Positions 1 to 11,539 of a stretch of DNA of 64,000 nt are shown piece by piece (position 1 is the first letter of the stretch; the number at the start of each line of letters is the position of its first letter). The notes beneath the pieces were generated by a model. That model saw only the letters and a program-made list of their open reading frames with translations, searched no databases and had not been told where the DNA came from. Origin of the DNA: Cubamyces lactineus (lineage: Eukaryota; Basidiomycota; Agaricomycetes; Polyporales; Polyporaceae); NCBI GenBank assembly GCA_022376465.1, contig JACDTU010000003.1, positions 2,046,001 to 2,110,000 of the forward strand. Direction: 5' to 3'. The position numbers and the translations under genes were made by a program.

Positions 1-3000
1 AAGACTTACAGATGTCGAAAGCAGGATACTCCCTGGGCAACTTCACTGCAACACCTCCAATCACACTGCCACCAGTCGCCAGTCGGGATATAGGGGGGTC
101 TAGAATCCCATGTTCAGAAAGTACTCGCTTGTGATGCAGAGTAGATGGACTGACAAATCTCAAATATGGGGTATTGCGAGCGTACACCGACTGAGATCGA
201 GGATTTGCTGGCTTCTGGGTTCGATTCCGCAAGAACGGATGGATAGATTCTGTCCACGTTATAAGGGTACACAAAACGATCTACCGTCGTGTCAGTGAAT
301 GCCAGAGATCAGATTCAGGAGAAGCTTACAGATCTCGATCGTAGGATAGGATGGTTTGAGCAGCACATCAATGCCAGGGGATTGCTTCTCAGACGTAACA
401 TGAGCAGCCGGGTAGAGGTCATCGAAGCAGTAAGGGTACACAGCAGGATCTGGTCATACGGATGTCAGCATCCATCCAGCAGTGAACTAAGCCTTCCGCC
501 CGCGACTCACAGATGTCGATAGCAGGATAAGCCAAGGGGAGGCGCACTGTAACTCTGGAAACGGAGTCCGGCCGCTTACTAGGAACGACAGCAACAGGGC
601 CACGAGATAGAGAGGCCGTAGGGTAGATAACCAAGTTAGGATAGACCGGAGGGTCTTAGCAAGCCTATGAGCCTCTATGACGTGAAATAACAGCAAAACA
701 CATACAGGGCTCGATGATGGGATACGATGTCGGAAGATGTGTTGAGATCACCTTGGTGTCAGGACCGGAAACTCGGAGGACAGCGGGATAGATATTGAAG
801 GACGGATAAACAGCCGGGTCTACCAGGCCAACGTTATTAGCAACTAAAGAGGGACAAAGGGTAGGAATCGTACTCACAAAGGTCGAATATGGGGTACGCA
901 GCTCCAGAGCTCACCGCTCGTGTGCCGAGTTTACGATCATCCAAAGTCAGGAGTGCCGGGTAGATGTCGAAGGAAGGATACACGGCGGGGTAGACGTCCA
1001 GGACCGGGTAACCGAGAGCGTTATGAACCGGCTCGACGGACTTGGGCTCTTCTGAGGTCGACGTAGACGAGGCATATGGCCAAACTTGCTTCCACGGCCC
1101 TGCCTTGGGCTGGGTGTCCACCGGAGGAGGGAACACAAAGCTCTGCATCCTTGTCGCCTCCTTCTGTTCCGCGATGGGTTCCTGAGCTGTCTGCGCTTCC
1201 TCGACGTAAGGCCAAACATGCTGCCAAGACGATGCCCTGGCCGCATCATAGTAGGGGTAGACCAAGTTGTAAGGCTGTGCGGCTGAAGGAAGACGCCTGG
1301 CAATGGGTGAATGCGGGACGCTGGACGCCCCGCGCTCACCAAGATCAGGCGACTGAGGACGCGAGAAAACGAAGGGTGACGGCGGGAGCGAGGCTGGCGG
1401 GCCCCACGACGTCGCGGTTGAAGGCGTCGCAGGTCGGCTGGAAAGGCACCGCGCGGCAATATCGACCGATGGCGCATAGGGAGAGCTCAAGGGAGACGGC
1501 GGGAAGGAAAGCGGTGCACCCCAGCTGGTTGCCGTAGATGGGGTTGGCGGGACATCTTCGAGCATACGCCACGCGATGTCCGGAGACGGGAGACGTGACA
1601 TGTACGACATCGGTGAGAATGCATAATTCTCGTCGTCAGGACCAAACGACGTGCAAATGGAAGGCGTGAGGCAAACAGATCCTTCGTTACGGCGATCCAA
1701 GTGGACGGAGGGAACGCGATCCCAGGACATGACAGACTCCATGTCATACTCTGGAGGTCCAGCAGAGGAAACGGACCATGCGTAGTCGTCCAGGTTCAGC
1801 TCAAAGTTGAGCTCCGTCGTACTGGCAGTCGGGAGGTCCTCCATGGTGTTGGGCATATTGGCAGGATCAAGGCTGGTCTGTCCCGTTGCCGCCAGAGGAC
1901 TTCTAGCAGCTGCAGTTGCACTGAGGCGCCACGAGTGGACCCGGCTGTCGATGTCCTTCTTGGCAGTCGCTGGTTCATCCTCTTGAACAATAGGTGAGAG
2001 TGATTGCAGCACGGTGGCTTGTTTGGCAGTTTGACTGGGAGGAGACTCGTCGCGCGGGACTAGCTTAGAACCTGAGCGGACTGACAAAGTGTCAAAGCGA
2101 TCCAATAGAGACAGCTTCTTGATGTTACGCCCGGCAGCCTTGGCAGGTTGCACGACGGATACCATGTCAGTTTGATCATCCAGAGGCTCGTTAATAGACG
2201 TTTGGCTATCCCCACGCCAGTGCGAAACAGACTGTGCGCGCGAAGGGGTGACAGACTGAGGAACGTCTGCATAGTCGCGGCGGGAGGACGCCAGCCAAGA
2301 GTCATACCACCGAGCTTTCGACAAGTCGATGTCGAACTCTATCTGGCCACTGATGGGTAGCTGCTGCGGAGGCAAGGATGGGGAGCGAGCGTCGAACAAG
2401 TGTGCCCAGAGCAGAGGCCATGACTCGTCGGACACACGAGGAGTCAGAGAAAGACCGCCGTGTGTCGTGTGTAAGTACACACACAGGCCCGAGATGCTTG
2501 GGAAGCTGAATTCCCGCGCAATGGCGCCGAGCTGACTGTTTAGCTAAACATAGTGCTTAGTATACCGGGTTATACGGCAGGAATGACAACTCACAGTCGG
2601 ATACAGCGGCATGAGAATCCCGCCGGACAGACGACGTGCAGGGCCAGACGAGAGGGTGTGACCGAGGTGCCCGTGCTCCCTGGTGAAGGAGACAGGCGGC
2701 AGCACGACCACTAACCACTTGATGCCTCTCTGGACGACTCGCTCCCTTGACTCGCGGATGCCGGAGTTGACGTACGTTACCGACGAACGTTTGCGATGAA
2801 GGGTCGCGAATGGAGAGTCAATCACTGAGGGAGGTTGAGGAGGCAAGAAGGGCTCCGTCTCCAGTCCAGCCATATTCTGCGCGGGTTGAGCCTGATGGGA
2901 TAGCGTCTCGTAGTCCGTGTCCGGGGGAGTGAGAGGGTGCGCGGGACGAGGGAAGTCGTATAGATAGGGCTTCGGGGGAGGATGCCCAGAGGGCATGGGA

Positions 3001-3017
3001 GCTGTCAGATGGGACAT
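1..3017 (-). CDS. Unrecognised basidiomycete protein with C-terminal Tyr-Pro repeat exons (3' end beyond window)
   Basis: I do not recognise a named family. The gene starts with ATG at 3017; exon 1 (3017-2595) ends before a GTGAGT donor and joins a long exon (2543-878), both in phase. The junction gives a conserved-looking block (RRLSGGILMPLYPT, then IAREFSFPSISGLCVYLHT), which I recall as typical of Agaricomycete-specific proteins. A Ser/Pro-rich middle follows. The long exon ends in Tyr-Pro repeats (YPVLDVYPAVYPSFDIYPA) and continues through at least five small exons: 819-706, 654-511, 449-330, 280-155 and 99-10. A further donor (GTAAGT) at 9-4 takes it off the left edge. If the small introns are not used, the protein would end at a stop at 837-839. 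Function unknown; no signal peptide or membrane segment is seen in the N-terminal exon. Confidence 0.7.
10..878 (-). repeat. Tandem array of phase-1 repeat exons encoding a YP-rich unit
   Basis: Five consecutive exons of 114, 144, 120, 126 and 90 nt are separated by introns of 58, 51, 61, 49 and 55 nt (820-877, 655-705, 450-510, 281-329, 100-154). Every intron interrupts a Tyr codon after its first T, so each exon is symmetrical (phase 1-1) and a multiple of three. Each exon ends in Tyr-Pro-x-[Phe/Ile/Leu]-[Asp/Glu]-x plus that T, and four of the five begin with a version of PAVYPxxxIYPA (exon 99-10 is degenerate). The preceding long exon carries one intron-less copy. The DNA units have diverged but keep the signature around the donor (TCGAYATCTGTRAG or close) and around PAVYP. 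This is what serial duplication of an exon together with its intron would leave. Splicing is inferred, not observed. Confidence 0.65.
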
Positions 3018-3636
3018 TAGGCAGAACGGCGCGTGGATAGGGTTGGGCTGAGAGAGCGAATGGGTCGGGAACCGCGCTGTCTAGCAGCACAAATTACGGC
3101 AGGGAGGAAGCACGCCGGAAAGGTTATGCGATGAGCAGAAAAAACAAATGGAGGGAATCTAGAAGGGAGAACGAAGAAGAGCAGGTCTGTGGAAGAGAGG
3201 TGGTATATGAAGCTGTGGAGGACGAGACGGGAACAGAGATGATTGGATCACAGCATCAGACAGGCGGTAACGAATCTCCAGGGCGACCGAGGCAAGCCCT
3301 GAGCGGATGATTCAGAGGAGCAGCTAGAGAAAGTAGGCCTGCTTTCTGGCGCTGCCGCCCTGGGTGGTGGGCTAGGTGAGGGGAAGAGGAAAGGAGGGAG
3401 TGCTTGGCTTGAGAGTCTGGCTGCTCAGCTTTGCTTCACCGTAACTTAATGGATTCTGGGCTTCCCGTTCCGGAGCCGGTGGCCATGGCATTATGGGCGC
3501 TAAGTCGAACGGCGATCGCTGCCCATCCCGATTAGGAACGCCATCACCGAGGACGCCAGCCACGTGCTCTGTACCTCCTGCAGCCACTCGTCCGCGCGTC
3601 TGTCTTGAGCTTGATCTGTACTCGCAGTGCGGCGCA
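3018..3636. promoter_or_regulatory. Divergent intergenic region between the YP-repeat gene and CSN4
   Basis: About 620 bp separate the two start codons. It must hold both promoters and 5' UTRs. The part next to CSN4 (3493-3636) is open in frame with CSN4 from an upstream ATG, but lacks family similarity, so I treat it as leader. No TATA box or other motif is convincing. Confidence 0.4.
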
Positions 3637-5211
3637 ATGGAGAGCAGACTCGCTCAGTTCGCATCCTTGAACCAAAAAGACAAGGCAACCGCATACCAGT
3701 CTCTCCTCTCAGAGATCCTCTCTCGGGAAGATCAGTCCAATCTAGCCGCTGATATCCACACCCTCATCGACAATGTCGTCAATCAAGAGAGCATAGGCCT
3801 CGTCATTAGCAGGAGCATCCTGTCCGAGCTCGTCAAGGCCCTGTCAGAAGGCAAGGTCAAAGACACAAATCTTAGGAAACAGATTGTAGAGGATACTCTA
3901 AGCATCGTCCAACCGCGGATCGTGAGCTATGAAGAGCAGGTGAGCAGCCGTGATCCTTGGATGCTGTGGCGCTAATAGTGCGCATATAGGTGAACTCACT
4001 ACGCTTCCAACTGGCGGATATCTTGGAGGAAGAGGAACAATGGAGTGATGCTGCAAGAGTGCTGATGGGCATCTCGCTAGATTCTGGTCAGAGGCAAGTG
4101 TGTATGTGTGCTACAAGTAGGCATGCATATCTGACGTTGCGATAGGTCGCTTCCCGATGAAGACAAATTCCGCGTGTATGTTCGCATAGTCCGTCTGCTG
4201 CTTGAAGAAGAGGACTCCGTAGAAGCCGAGCGATACTACAACCGCGCAGCGTTGCTTGCGCACAATGCGACCGACAAGGTGACGTTACTGCAGTTCAAGC
4301 TCTGTCAGGCGCGCATCAGCGACTACGGCCGGAAGTTCCTCGAGGCTGCTGGTCGCTACCACGAGCTCAGCTGGGAGGCCGAGATCGATGAGGATGAGCG
4401 CAAGCATATGCTGTACGTCCCCGGTCTGCCTGTCCGACATCATTGCAGCGTAGCTGACCCCCGTCTCTCGTACGCAGTTCTGCCGCAGTGACATGCGCAA
4501 TCCTCGCGCCTGCAGGTCCCAATCGGTCGCGCGTGCTCGCATCTCTCTGTCGCGACGAACGCACCGCCGAGCTCCCCTCCTTCAACATTCTCCTCAAGAT
4601 GTTCCACGACCGCATCCTGCGCCCGAACGAGATCAAGGAATTCGAGGGCACGCTCAAGCCGCACCAGCTTGCCAAGATCGCCATCTCCTCCAATGATCGC
4701 CTTGCCTCTGCTGTCGACGAGGACGACCAGGCGAGTGACCCGACCATAAGCACGCGTAAAGGCCCCTCGACCGTCCTCGATCGCGCGGTCATGGAGCACA
4801 ACCTCCTTGCGAGCTCCAAAATCTACAACAATATTACGTTCCGTGGGCTGGGCGCCCTGCTGGATCTCACGCCGGGCGCGGCTGAGACGATGGCGCGGCG
4901 CATGATCGAGCAGGGTCGTCTGAAGGGGACGATTGATCAAGTAGAGAAGCTTATCTCCTTTGACGTCTTGGGCGAAGAGGACGACGCGCAAGGGAAAGCC
5001 GGTGGTCTCGGCGACGTCGAGCAAGTCGAGGAGGATACCGGCGCTCCCTTCACAAAGCGGTGGGACATGCAGATCCGACTGACGGCAGCCAATGTGAGTG
5101 CGACACAGCTGTCTATGCTAATATATGACTGACTTGACGCTATAGGTTGAGACGATCATTCAACACCTCACAGAGAAAGGTCTCGTGTCATTTGGAACAG
5201 TACAAGCATGA
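3637..5211 (+). CDS. CSN4: COP9 signalosome complex subunit 4
   Basis: CSN4 is a PCI-domain subunit of the COP9 signalosome, which removes Nedd8 from cullins. Five exons (3637-3939, 3990-4093, 4146-4412, 4478-5093, 5146-5211) keep frame and give 451 aa, close to the usual 400-450. The helical-repeat part contains VYVRIVRLLLEEEDSVEAE and YYNRAALL; the PCI/winged-helix part contains ILLKMFHDRILRP, LGALLDLTPGAAETMARRMI and the C-terminal helix after VETIIQHLTEKGLV, all typical of CSN4. The start at 3637 (MESRLAQFASLNQKDKATAY) was preferred over an in-frame ATG at 3493 because it matches the family N-terminus. The second intron appears to be GC-AG. The gene is convergent with the CTD kinase, 122 bp between stops. 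Confidence 0.93.
4094..4145 (+). other. GC-AG intron in CSN4
   Basis: The exon ends AG and the intron begins GCAAGT, the classic GC-donor consensus, ending at GATAG. Splicing gives DSGQR-SLPDEDKFRVYVR, which fits the family; nearby GT choices insert extra residues and have poor consensus. Confidence 0.7.
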
Positions 5212-5333
5212 GTGTGCATTATAATGTAAGATGGATGTCCTTCTGCTAGCGGCTGCTGATAGAAGTCCATACGGGGGAGTGTACGATGTGTAAAACAATA
5301 CATAGCATCCTGGACACATAACATAGCGACCTC

Positions 5334-8300
5334 TCACTCCGGGTCGCCACCGCCACCCTCCTCTTCCCGCTTGCGCTTCTTTTCGCGCTCGCGTTTCGTC
5401 TCCATTTCATGCCACTCGCCTTGAAGCGTAGACAATCTGGGAAAACATAAGTACCATTGCACACGAAGATGAAGAGAGTGTGACGTACCCAACCGGCGCC
5501 GCAGCGAACGGCTGCTCCTGGTTGAAGTACGGCGCTTCTAGGGCTTGTGCGGCTGTGATGCGGCGCTCCGGGTTATAGGTCAGAAGTCGTTCAGCCAGGT
5601 CCAAACCAGCGGGTGTAAGCCATCTGTATATTGCGGTTAGACCATGAATGCATGCCTGAAAGATGCGCACACGTACTTCTTGAACAGCTCCCTAAACCGG
5701 TTCGGAATATCTTCTGCTGGTCGGAGTAGCTCGTACCAGGGTAGACTGGTGATCCCCGGCCATTCTTCGACTGTGGGAGTGCCCATGATCTTGTACACGA
5801 CGTGCACTTGGTGGATCTCATCCGCGCCTTGAAAGACGGGTTTCTTGGTGAAGAGCTCCAGCATGATACACCTGAGAGGTTGTAAGCACTGGTCAAAGGA
5901 ATGAGCGACAGCGGCTCTTACCCAGCACTCCACATGTCGACCTCGGGGCCATACACAGTCGCACCCAGGAGAAGCTCGGGAGGACGATACCATTGCGTGA
6001 TCACACGGTTTGTGTAGTCACTCTTCCGGCGCTTCTGGTAAAACCGCGCCAGACCAAAGTCAGCCAATTTGAGCTCCCCGCGGTTGTTGACCAAGATGTT
6101 TGACCCCTTGATATCGCGATGGATGACGCCCTTGTGATGGAGATAGGCTAGCCCTGCGAGCATCTGCCGGCAGAACGACTTCAGATGTGCTTCCGTGAAC
6201 TCGAACTGAGTTTGCGATAAGACACCGGTGAGGTCATGGTCCATGTACTCAAACACCATGTAAACGTTGCCTGGCAAGATGGTAAGTGCTGTAAGATAAT
6301 TGGGGTAAAAAAGCGGCTGACCTTTCGAAACAAGCATCTCATACAGTCGCACGACGTTGTCGTGCCGCAGCGATTGCAGAAGCTTGACTTCTCGCATCGC
6401 TGTGACGGGAAAGCCATCCTTCTCCGACTCCATCCTGATCAACTTCAGGGCAACCATACGCCCGTTGGCGGTGTTGCTTGCCTTGAAGACCTTGCCGAAG
6501 GTGCCAGAGCCGACTTGCCCTAGAACGACGTACAACTTCTCCTGGCTACCAACGTACTGTGGTACCTGTGCCGCATTCCTCCGATCGCCTTGCTGACCAC
6601 GCCTAGGCCGCCCCTCTGTCTCTGCAGAACGGTTGTTACGTTGGGCAGGAGTTTGGTAGGGACTCTCTTCCATATCGTTTGAAGAAAGCCGGTCATGTTG
6701 CCCTCGTCTACGCCTTGGAGAGGCAGCACGGCTCGGAGAGCTGTCTCCACTAAGGCGAGTAGTCTGCAATTCCGGAGAATCAGGCTGTGGAGTCGGAGGG
6801 CGTTGTCGCGAACGATTAGAGGGGGGTGGCGGGGTGTCTTCTTCGTCAACCCCCGGGAAGAACAGCTTGAGCGAGCTACTGGCTTGCCCGATGGGCTTGA
6901 AACCCGCTTTCTTCCCCGATGCCGAGCTCGATGTGGAGGCGGCGGGCCGTATTCCGACGGATGGTGAGGGAGACCTGCGGTGAGGAGAAGGAACTCTAGG
7001 GGGTGGCATGGACTGTGAGTCTGAAGTATTCGGCCGCTCGGGAAGTCCGGGGAAAAGCTGAAAGCGACAATTAGTAGACTGCGAAGTTAGGGAGAATTAG
7101 GCAACATACGTCTGATAGCTTCCCATTGGAGCTCTTGTTTCCCCCTTTCCCTTTCCGACTCTGGCCATTGCGGAAATTGCCTTTGGTCGGTAAGAGGATG
7201 TCTTTCATCGTGGTAGCTGGGGGTAACCGGTGCTTCGCCTTAGGACGTTCCTTCGGGCTTTGCGTAGGGCTCCTAGACCTGCTACGACTGTAGCTCGATA
7301 TAGAGGAGACACTTCTTCGCCGACCACGCCCGCGACTACTGGCACTGCGCGGGGTAGACATCGGGGATCGAGAGTACCGTCTATCGCGGCGAGGATCGCG
7401 ACCACGATGTCTGTCAGAGTGGCCTGGACTACGAGCCCCTCGAGGGGGGCTGTCATCACGTCGTCGACGCTTCGGGGTATCGAGAGAGCGTGAACGACTT
7501 CGGTATGATCGGCGGGAATAATATGAATCTGCTGGGGAGCGGGAGCGACCAGGCGATGTTGAACGGCGCTGACGACGCTTTCCTGTTGATGGAGGAGCAG
7601 CCTTCTTGGATGAACCGGAGTCCCTACGGGTCCAGCTGCAAAGCGGATGAGCATTACGGCATATACCGCACGAGCTATGTACTGACTTGTTCAACTGGCT
7701 GTCATCATCTCGCCAATTGCGCTTTTGCCGGTTGCTGTTGCTGTTGTTGTTTGCGTTTTTCTTACTCCCTTTGCCCTTGTTCTTCGATTTATTGGAATGG
7801 TTATTCTGGTTCCGTTGGTTGGAATTGGGACCAGTGTCTCTGCGCCCTGGCTGCCACGAGGGAGCCGGTTCCCAAGCGCGATCCTCGCGATGGGAGGGCT
7901 CGCCGTGCCCAGAAGACCACTGGCGAGGTGGCTCGTCCCAAGCATGCGACGCAGAAGAAGACTTGCGAGATTCCCAGCCGTTGTCTCGTTGCCATTCCCG
8001 GGGCGGCCCTTCCCTACGATCGTCCCTCCAATCGTTTTCGTGACGAGAATGCCCACCATGGTGACTTGAACGACTCTCTGATCGGCCATAGCCGCCAGTA
8101 CGGTCGTCGTGCCGGTGTCCAGGCGTCCATCCAGCGGAGTCCTGTCAGAAATGAGCTGAACTGGCCTGGTCGTGGCTCCTGGGCCGCGTGAAAATGGAAG
8201 TATAGCGTACGTCGTTGTGCCCATGCCTCGACCAACCCTCTCCATCCCGCGCATCATTAGACTCTCCTCGTCGCTGCTCATCCCGACGGTCATAGGCGTA

Positions 8301-8546
8301 GCGTTCGGGTGTGTCGGCCGTACGCCAACGGTCGTCAGCGTCGAACCGACTGCGTGATGCAGATTCTTCTCTTCTCATGTCGTGGCCGTTGCGAGATGAT
8401 CTTGGTGAACGTTGAACGTAGCGGTCTTGTTGAGTGTGTGAGCCTGACAAGGCTTCGCTGACCGAGACTCGTGATGTCAAACCTGCACTAGATGCCCCTT
8501 CGTCTATTCCCGGACTCTGTCGTCTCGGTCGCTTGCCTGTATTCAT
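5334..8546 (-). CDS. CTK1: Ctk1/CDK12-type RNA polymerase II CTD kinase
   Basis: A cyclin-dependent kinase expected to phosphorylate Ser2 of the Pol II C-terminal domain with a cyclin K/Ctk2-type partner. Eight exons (8546-8211, 8141-7687, 7635-7110, 7057-6322, 6270-5922, 5871-5677, 5623-5489, 5436-5334) stay in frame and give 944 aa. The first half is disordered: basic, Trp/Gly/His-rich, then Asn-rich, then an RS domain (SRSRSPTQSPKERPK region). The kinase domain follows with the P-loop GSGTFGKV, cyclin-binding helix PVTAMRE, catalytic HRDIKGSN, DFGLA and WYRPPELLLGATVYGPEVDMWSAG, closest to Ctk1/CDK12 rather than CDK9. The C-terminus is a short Lys/Glu tail. Introns at 7636-7686 and 6271-6321 are 51 nt and lack in-frame stops, so retention would insert 17 residues. 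Confidence 0.9.
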
Positions 8547-9424
8547 ACAATTTGCGAGGGTGAAGTCGTGCGAGGTGGTGGCAGGAGGCGAGATGAGCGT
8601 CGAGTTGGACGCTCACGTTACGTGGGCCGTGACGCCGCAAAGTCAAAGGTCAAGGGTTTCCCCTCCAGACACACCCGTGCCAGCTCAAAACGGGCGAATG
8701 CAGGCTCTATCAATCTTACAGATACAGTCACTTGCGTCTCGGTAACGTGCGGGAACTGCGAGGAAAGCGAAGACGCGGAAAAGTCGACATGGGTCAGCAG
8801 AACGTCTCAGCCGACGTGCTCTGACAAGATAACTACAATACTTACATAGAGATCCCGCAGCTGTGGAGTTGCGGCCGTGTGTGTGAATATAAAATGCTCA
8901 GAGCATCAAAGCACCGGACGCGGCAGAGTGAGAGGAAGAGCAGCGTCCGACTTCAAGCGCGAGGTTGTGGTACAAGCTAGAGCTTGTCGCACCGCCAACC
9001 GAAGAGTCAGAGAAGCATTCTAGTCCCGACCAGCATCAACGCAAATGTACATCCTACCCCTCTCGTGATCCTGCGAAATACTCGTTGTAAAAGTTATCCG
9101 CACCGTGTCAAGGCTGCACAAGGATTGAAGCTGGTTGCTGAAGATCCGCATGGCGGTCTACCGCAAGATCGTTCCGAGCCTGAGTCAGTCGGCGCCGGAG
9201 ACATGTGTCGCCGCGGACCGCTTGCACCCACTACGTACCACACGCAAGGCCATACCAGTGCGCAGATCAACATGGCTTGAACCTTTCAACCATATGCCCA
9301 GAGAAGGAACTAAACGACACGACAACATAGGTAGTATACAATCCCTTTTTGTACAGCAAAAGATAGAATCCACCGTTATGATACAGATATGGCTGTTAGT
9401 TAGGCATACTGTGGGACCGTTTAC
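8547..9424. other. Intergenic stretch: CTD-kinase promoter side and 3' flank of the WD40 gene
   Basis: Almost 900 bp with only short overlapping ORFs of no recognisable content. It should contain the CTK1 promoter and leader (minus strand) and the 3' UTR of the upstream WD40 gene. A splice-like GTAAGT at the WD40 stop could extend that gene's last exon to about 9185. Nothing else is visible. Confidence 0.4.
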
Positions 9425-11539
9425 TTACTGGAGAGGGCACTGAACAACACCCTCACCAGGTCCGCCATTCTCAGCCATCTGACGAGCCAGGCGGTAGTAC
9501 AACAACAGGTTCGAGAGCTCACTCCTCGACGTGGCGGCTTCAGCATTGCGTCTCATTATCGAGTCAGCCTTATCGAGTCGGGAGAACCTGCTCGGACCTG
9601 ACGTGGGCGCGAAAAGCTGACGAAAACGGGGTTTGGGTACCAAGTGTTGTCGGAGATGGTATGGAAGAAGCGCACCTTGACTGTTGTATCGATTCCGCTG
9701 ACTGCAACTAAAGGCAAATATGGGTGCCCTTCGATGACATTGACGACGGTCCCGTCACCTTCCAAGATGTCGTGGAGTTTTCCAGTGTCCTTTTCCCACA
9801 TGAACCAGTTCCCGTCGTCAGACCCAGAGACAACAAAGTCATCCATTGGTCCTAAGAAATTCACTGAAGATGACACAGCATGAGAACCCTCGTTCTTGTC
9901 GGATAGTCAAGTAAACGCACCGTCTTTGACCGTTTCTACATTGCACGCCCCTCGGTAGCGCGAGCGAGGCATGATAGTCGGTAGCTTGCTGTATGGGTCC
10001 TCGCTCTCCCCCTCGTGCGCTGAGCCTTCATCGCCTTCATCCTCCTCATCCTCTTCCACGTCTTCACGTGTGTCGGGATCCCCGTCATATATGGTATCTT
10101 CGATAACAGGTTGGCGCGTCCGTGGAGGAGATGGAGTACTCTCGGCTCTGATTCGGTCGATATCTTGATCCATCATGTCGTCCTCGTCGACCACGCCTGT
10201 ATCTGAGTCGCTCGTGGTTTGTGGACGCCGTGAACCTTGTCTCGAGTTGGGGCGTAGGAGTGCGGACGCAGCGGACGCCATGCTCGTTGGTTGAGGGTCG
10301 TCCTTGGTTGAGTAGAGATATACGGAATCCGAGCTATATGCTGTTGCGGATGTAGCCTCAGTACCACGCGCGTCCCAGATCCGAGTGAACATACATAGAA
10401 GCACTTCGTGCCCATTGCTTGAGGCCATTCTGGAACCAGTGATGTGTTCAAGCCCCCTGCGCTCGTGCTCGCCGCGCGTTCGGCGTCCAAACCTACGAAC
10501 ACATGTGGTCAAGTCGCTATGACTAGGGGGCTGCCCCCACTCTTCGCAGAAATGACGACCGGCGTGTCTCCTGTCGAACAGATAGCCCTGTTGCGCTTGA
10601 GCCAGAGCTCAACAGGCGGTATGAAGGCTCACTCACATATGGAGATAATCCTGCGACAACGAATTGGTATGGAGTTAATGGGGAAAGCGATAAGGTCGAT
10701 AGTTCATGGTTGAGTTGCACTAACGGCGCGGGGCAGGAATCCGATGAACATGTGTGTGGGACACGCAAATCATGTTGGCGAACCGAGCCATCCTAGATTG
10801 TCATTGATCACCACGGCCGCACGTATATACGTTTTATGATCGGGTACGTACCTCTGCAACGGTGAGAAACAGATCCGGGCTGTCCTCCGTGACGATTCTC
10901 TTCACTCGGCCATTGTGGCACCTCAGTACTCGAATGGAGGCCTGTCGTACATAGTATTCGGTTTCGCCGCGATCTCCTGGATGCCCAGGAGCTTTCTCAT
11001 GATCGAACACACGGACCTGGCTGTCTCCAGCTACCGTGGCACTGGACCGTAATGTATAAGGGAATGTACTAACCAAGCCAGCGCGAGTTACATACATACG
11101 AGATGAATGAGGAAGCATTTGTGCATTGAAGATGTTCGCGCGATGCCCGGTATGTATGATAGTGTCGCATACGAAGGCATAGTCTTGTTCCGTGTTCTCT
11201 GGATCTAGTCTCCATAGCCGGACGCTGGACGCCGTGTGAGCGAGTACTCCCAAGCTTCAGATTGTCAATAGACACGTACGTTGTATCATCACCACTACTG
11301 ATGAGGACGCTTCCAGCTCGTGCCCACGATAGTGCATTAACACACCCTGTATGCCCAGTTGTTTCGCTGCCGAGGACGTTCACCCGATCCAATTTGCCAC
11401 TAAAGTAAGAGCACGATAGGAGGCCGTCTTTCCATTGTCGTGAACATCGTTGAGAGAAAGGAGACGAATACACCGCAGTCACTCTATCCACAGGGTCGAC
11501 GTGCATGTCTCTGTACGGGAAGGTTTGCTCATGATGCAT
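9425..11539 (-). CDS. WD40-repeat protein, DCAF8/DCAF6-like CUL4 substrate receptor
   Basis: Probable substrate receptor of a CUL4-DDB1 ubiquitin ligase. Eight exons (11539-11280, 11224-11096, 11041-10852, 10792-10637, 10587-10395, 10340-9921, 9863-9676, 9616-9425) preserve frame and give 575 aa. Family hallmarks are HTGCVNALSWARAGSVLISSGDD-type first blade, VRLWRLDP, GHRANIFNAQMLP, VAGDSQVRVFDHEK, GSVRQHDLR, AYLFDRR-like YLFDRRHAGR, a disordered acidic insert (VVDEDDMMDQ...EDEEDEGDEG) and the last blades VNFLGPMDDFVVSGSDDGNW and VVNVIEGHPYLPLVAVSGID, as in DCAF8. The stop TAA lies inside CAGTAAGT; splicing there would replace it with a longer tail. DCAF6 is the alternative assignment. Confidence 0.83.

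Noticed and set aside
947..1477. 176-residue Arg/Pro-rich minus-strand ORF within the YP-repeat gene
   Set aside because: Out-of-frame shadow of the long exon 2543-878.
3493..3636. Upstream in-frame ATG extension of CSN4
   Set aside because: The added 48 residues lack family similarity, while MESRLAQFASLNQ at 3637 matches the expected start.
4440..5024. 194-residue minus-strand ORF opposite CSN4
   Set aside because: Antisense shadow of the last large CSN4 exon.
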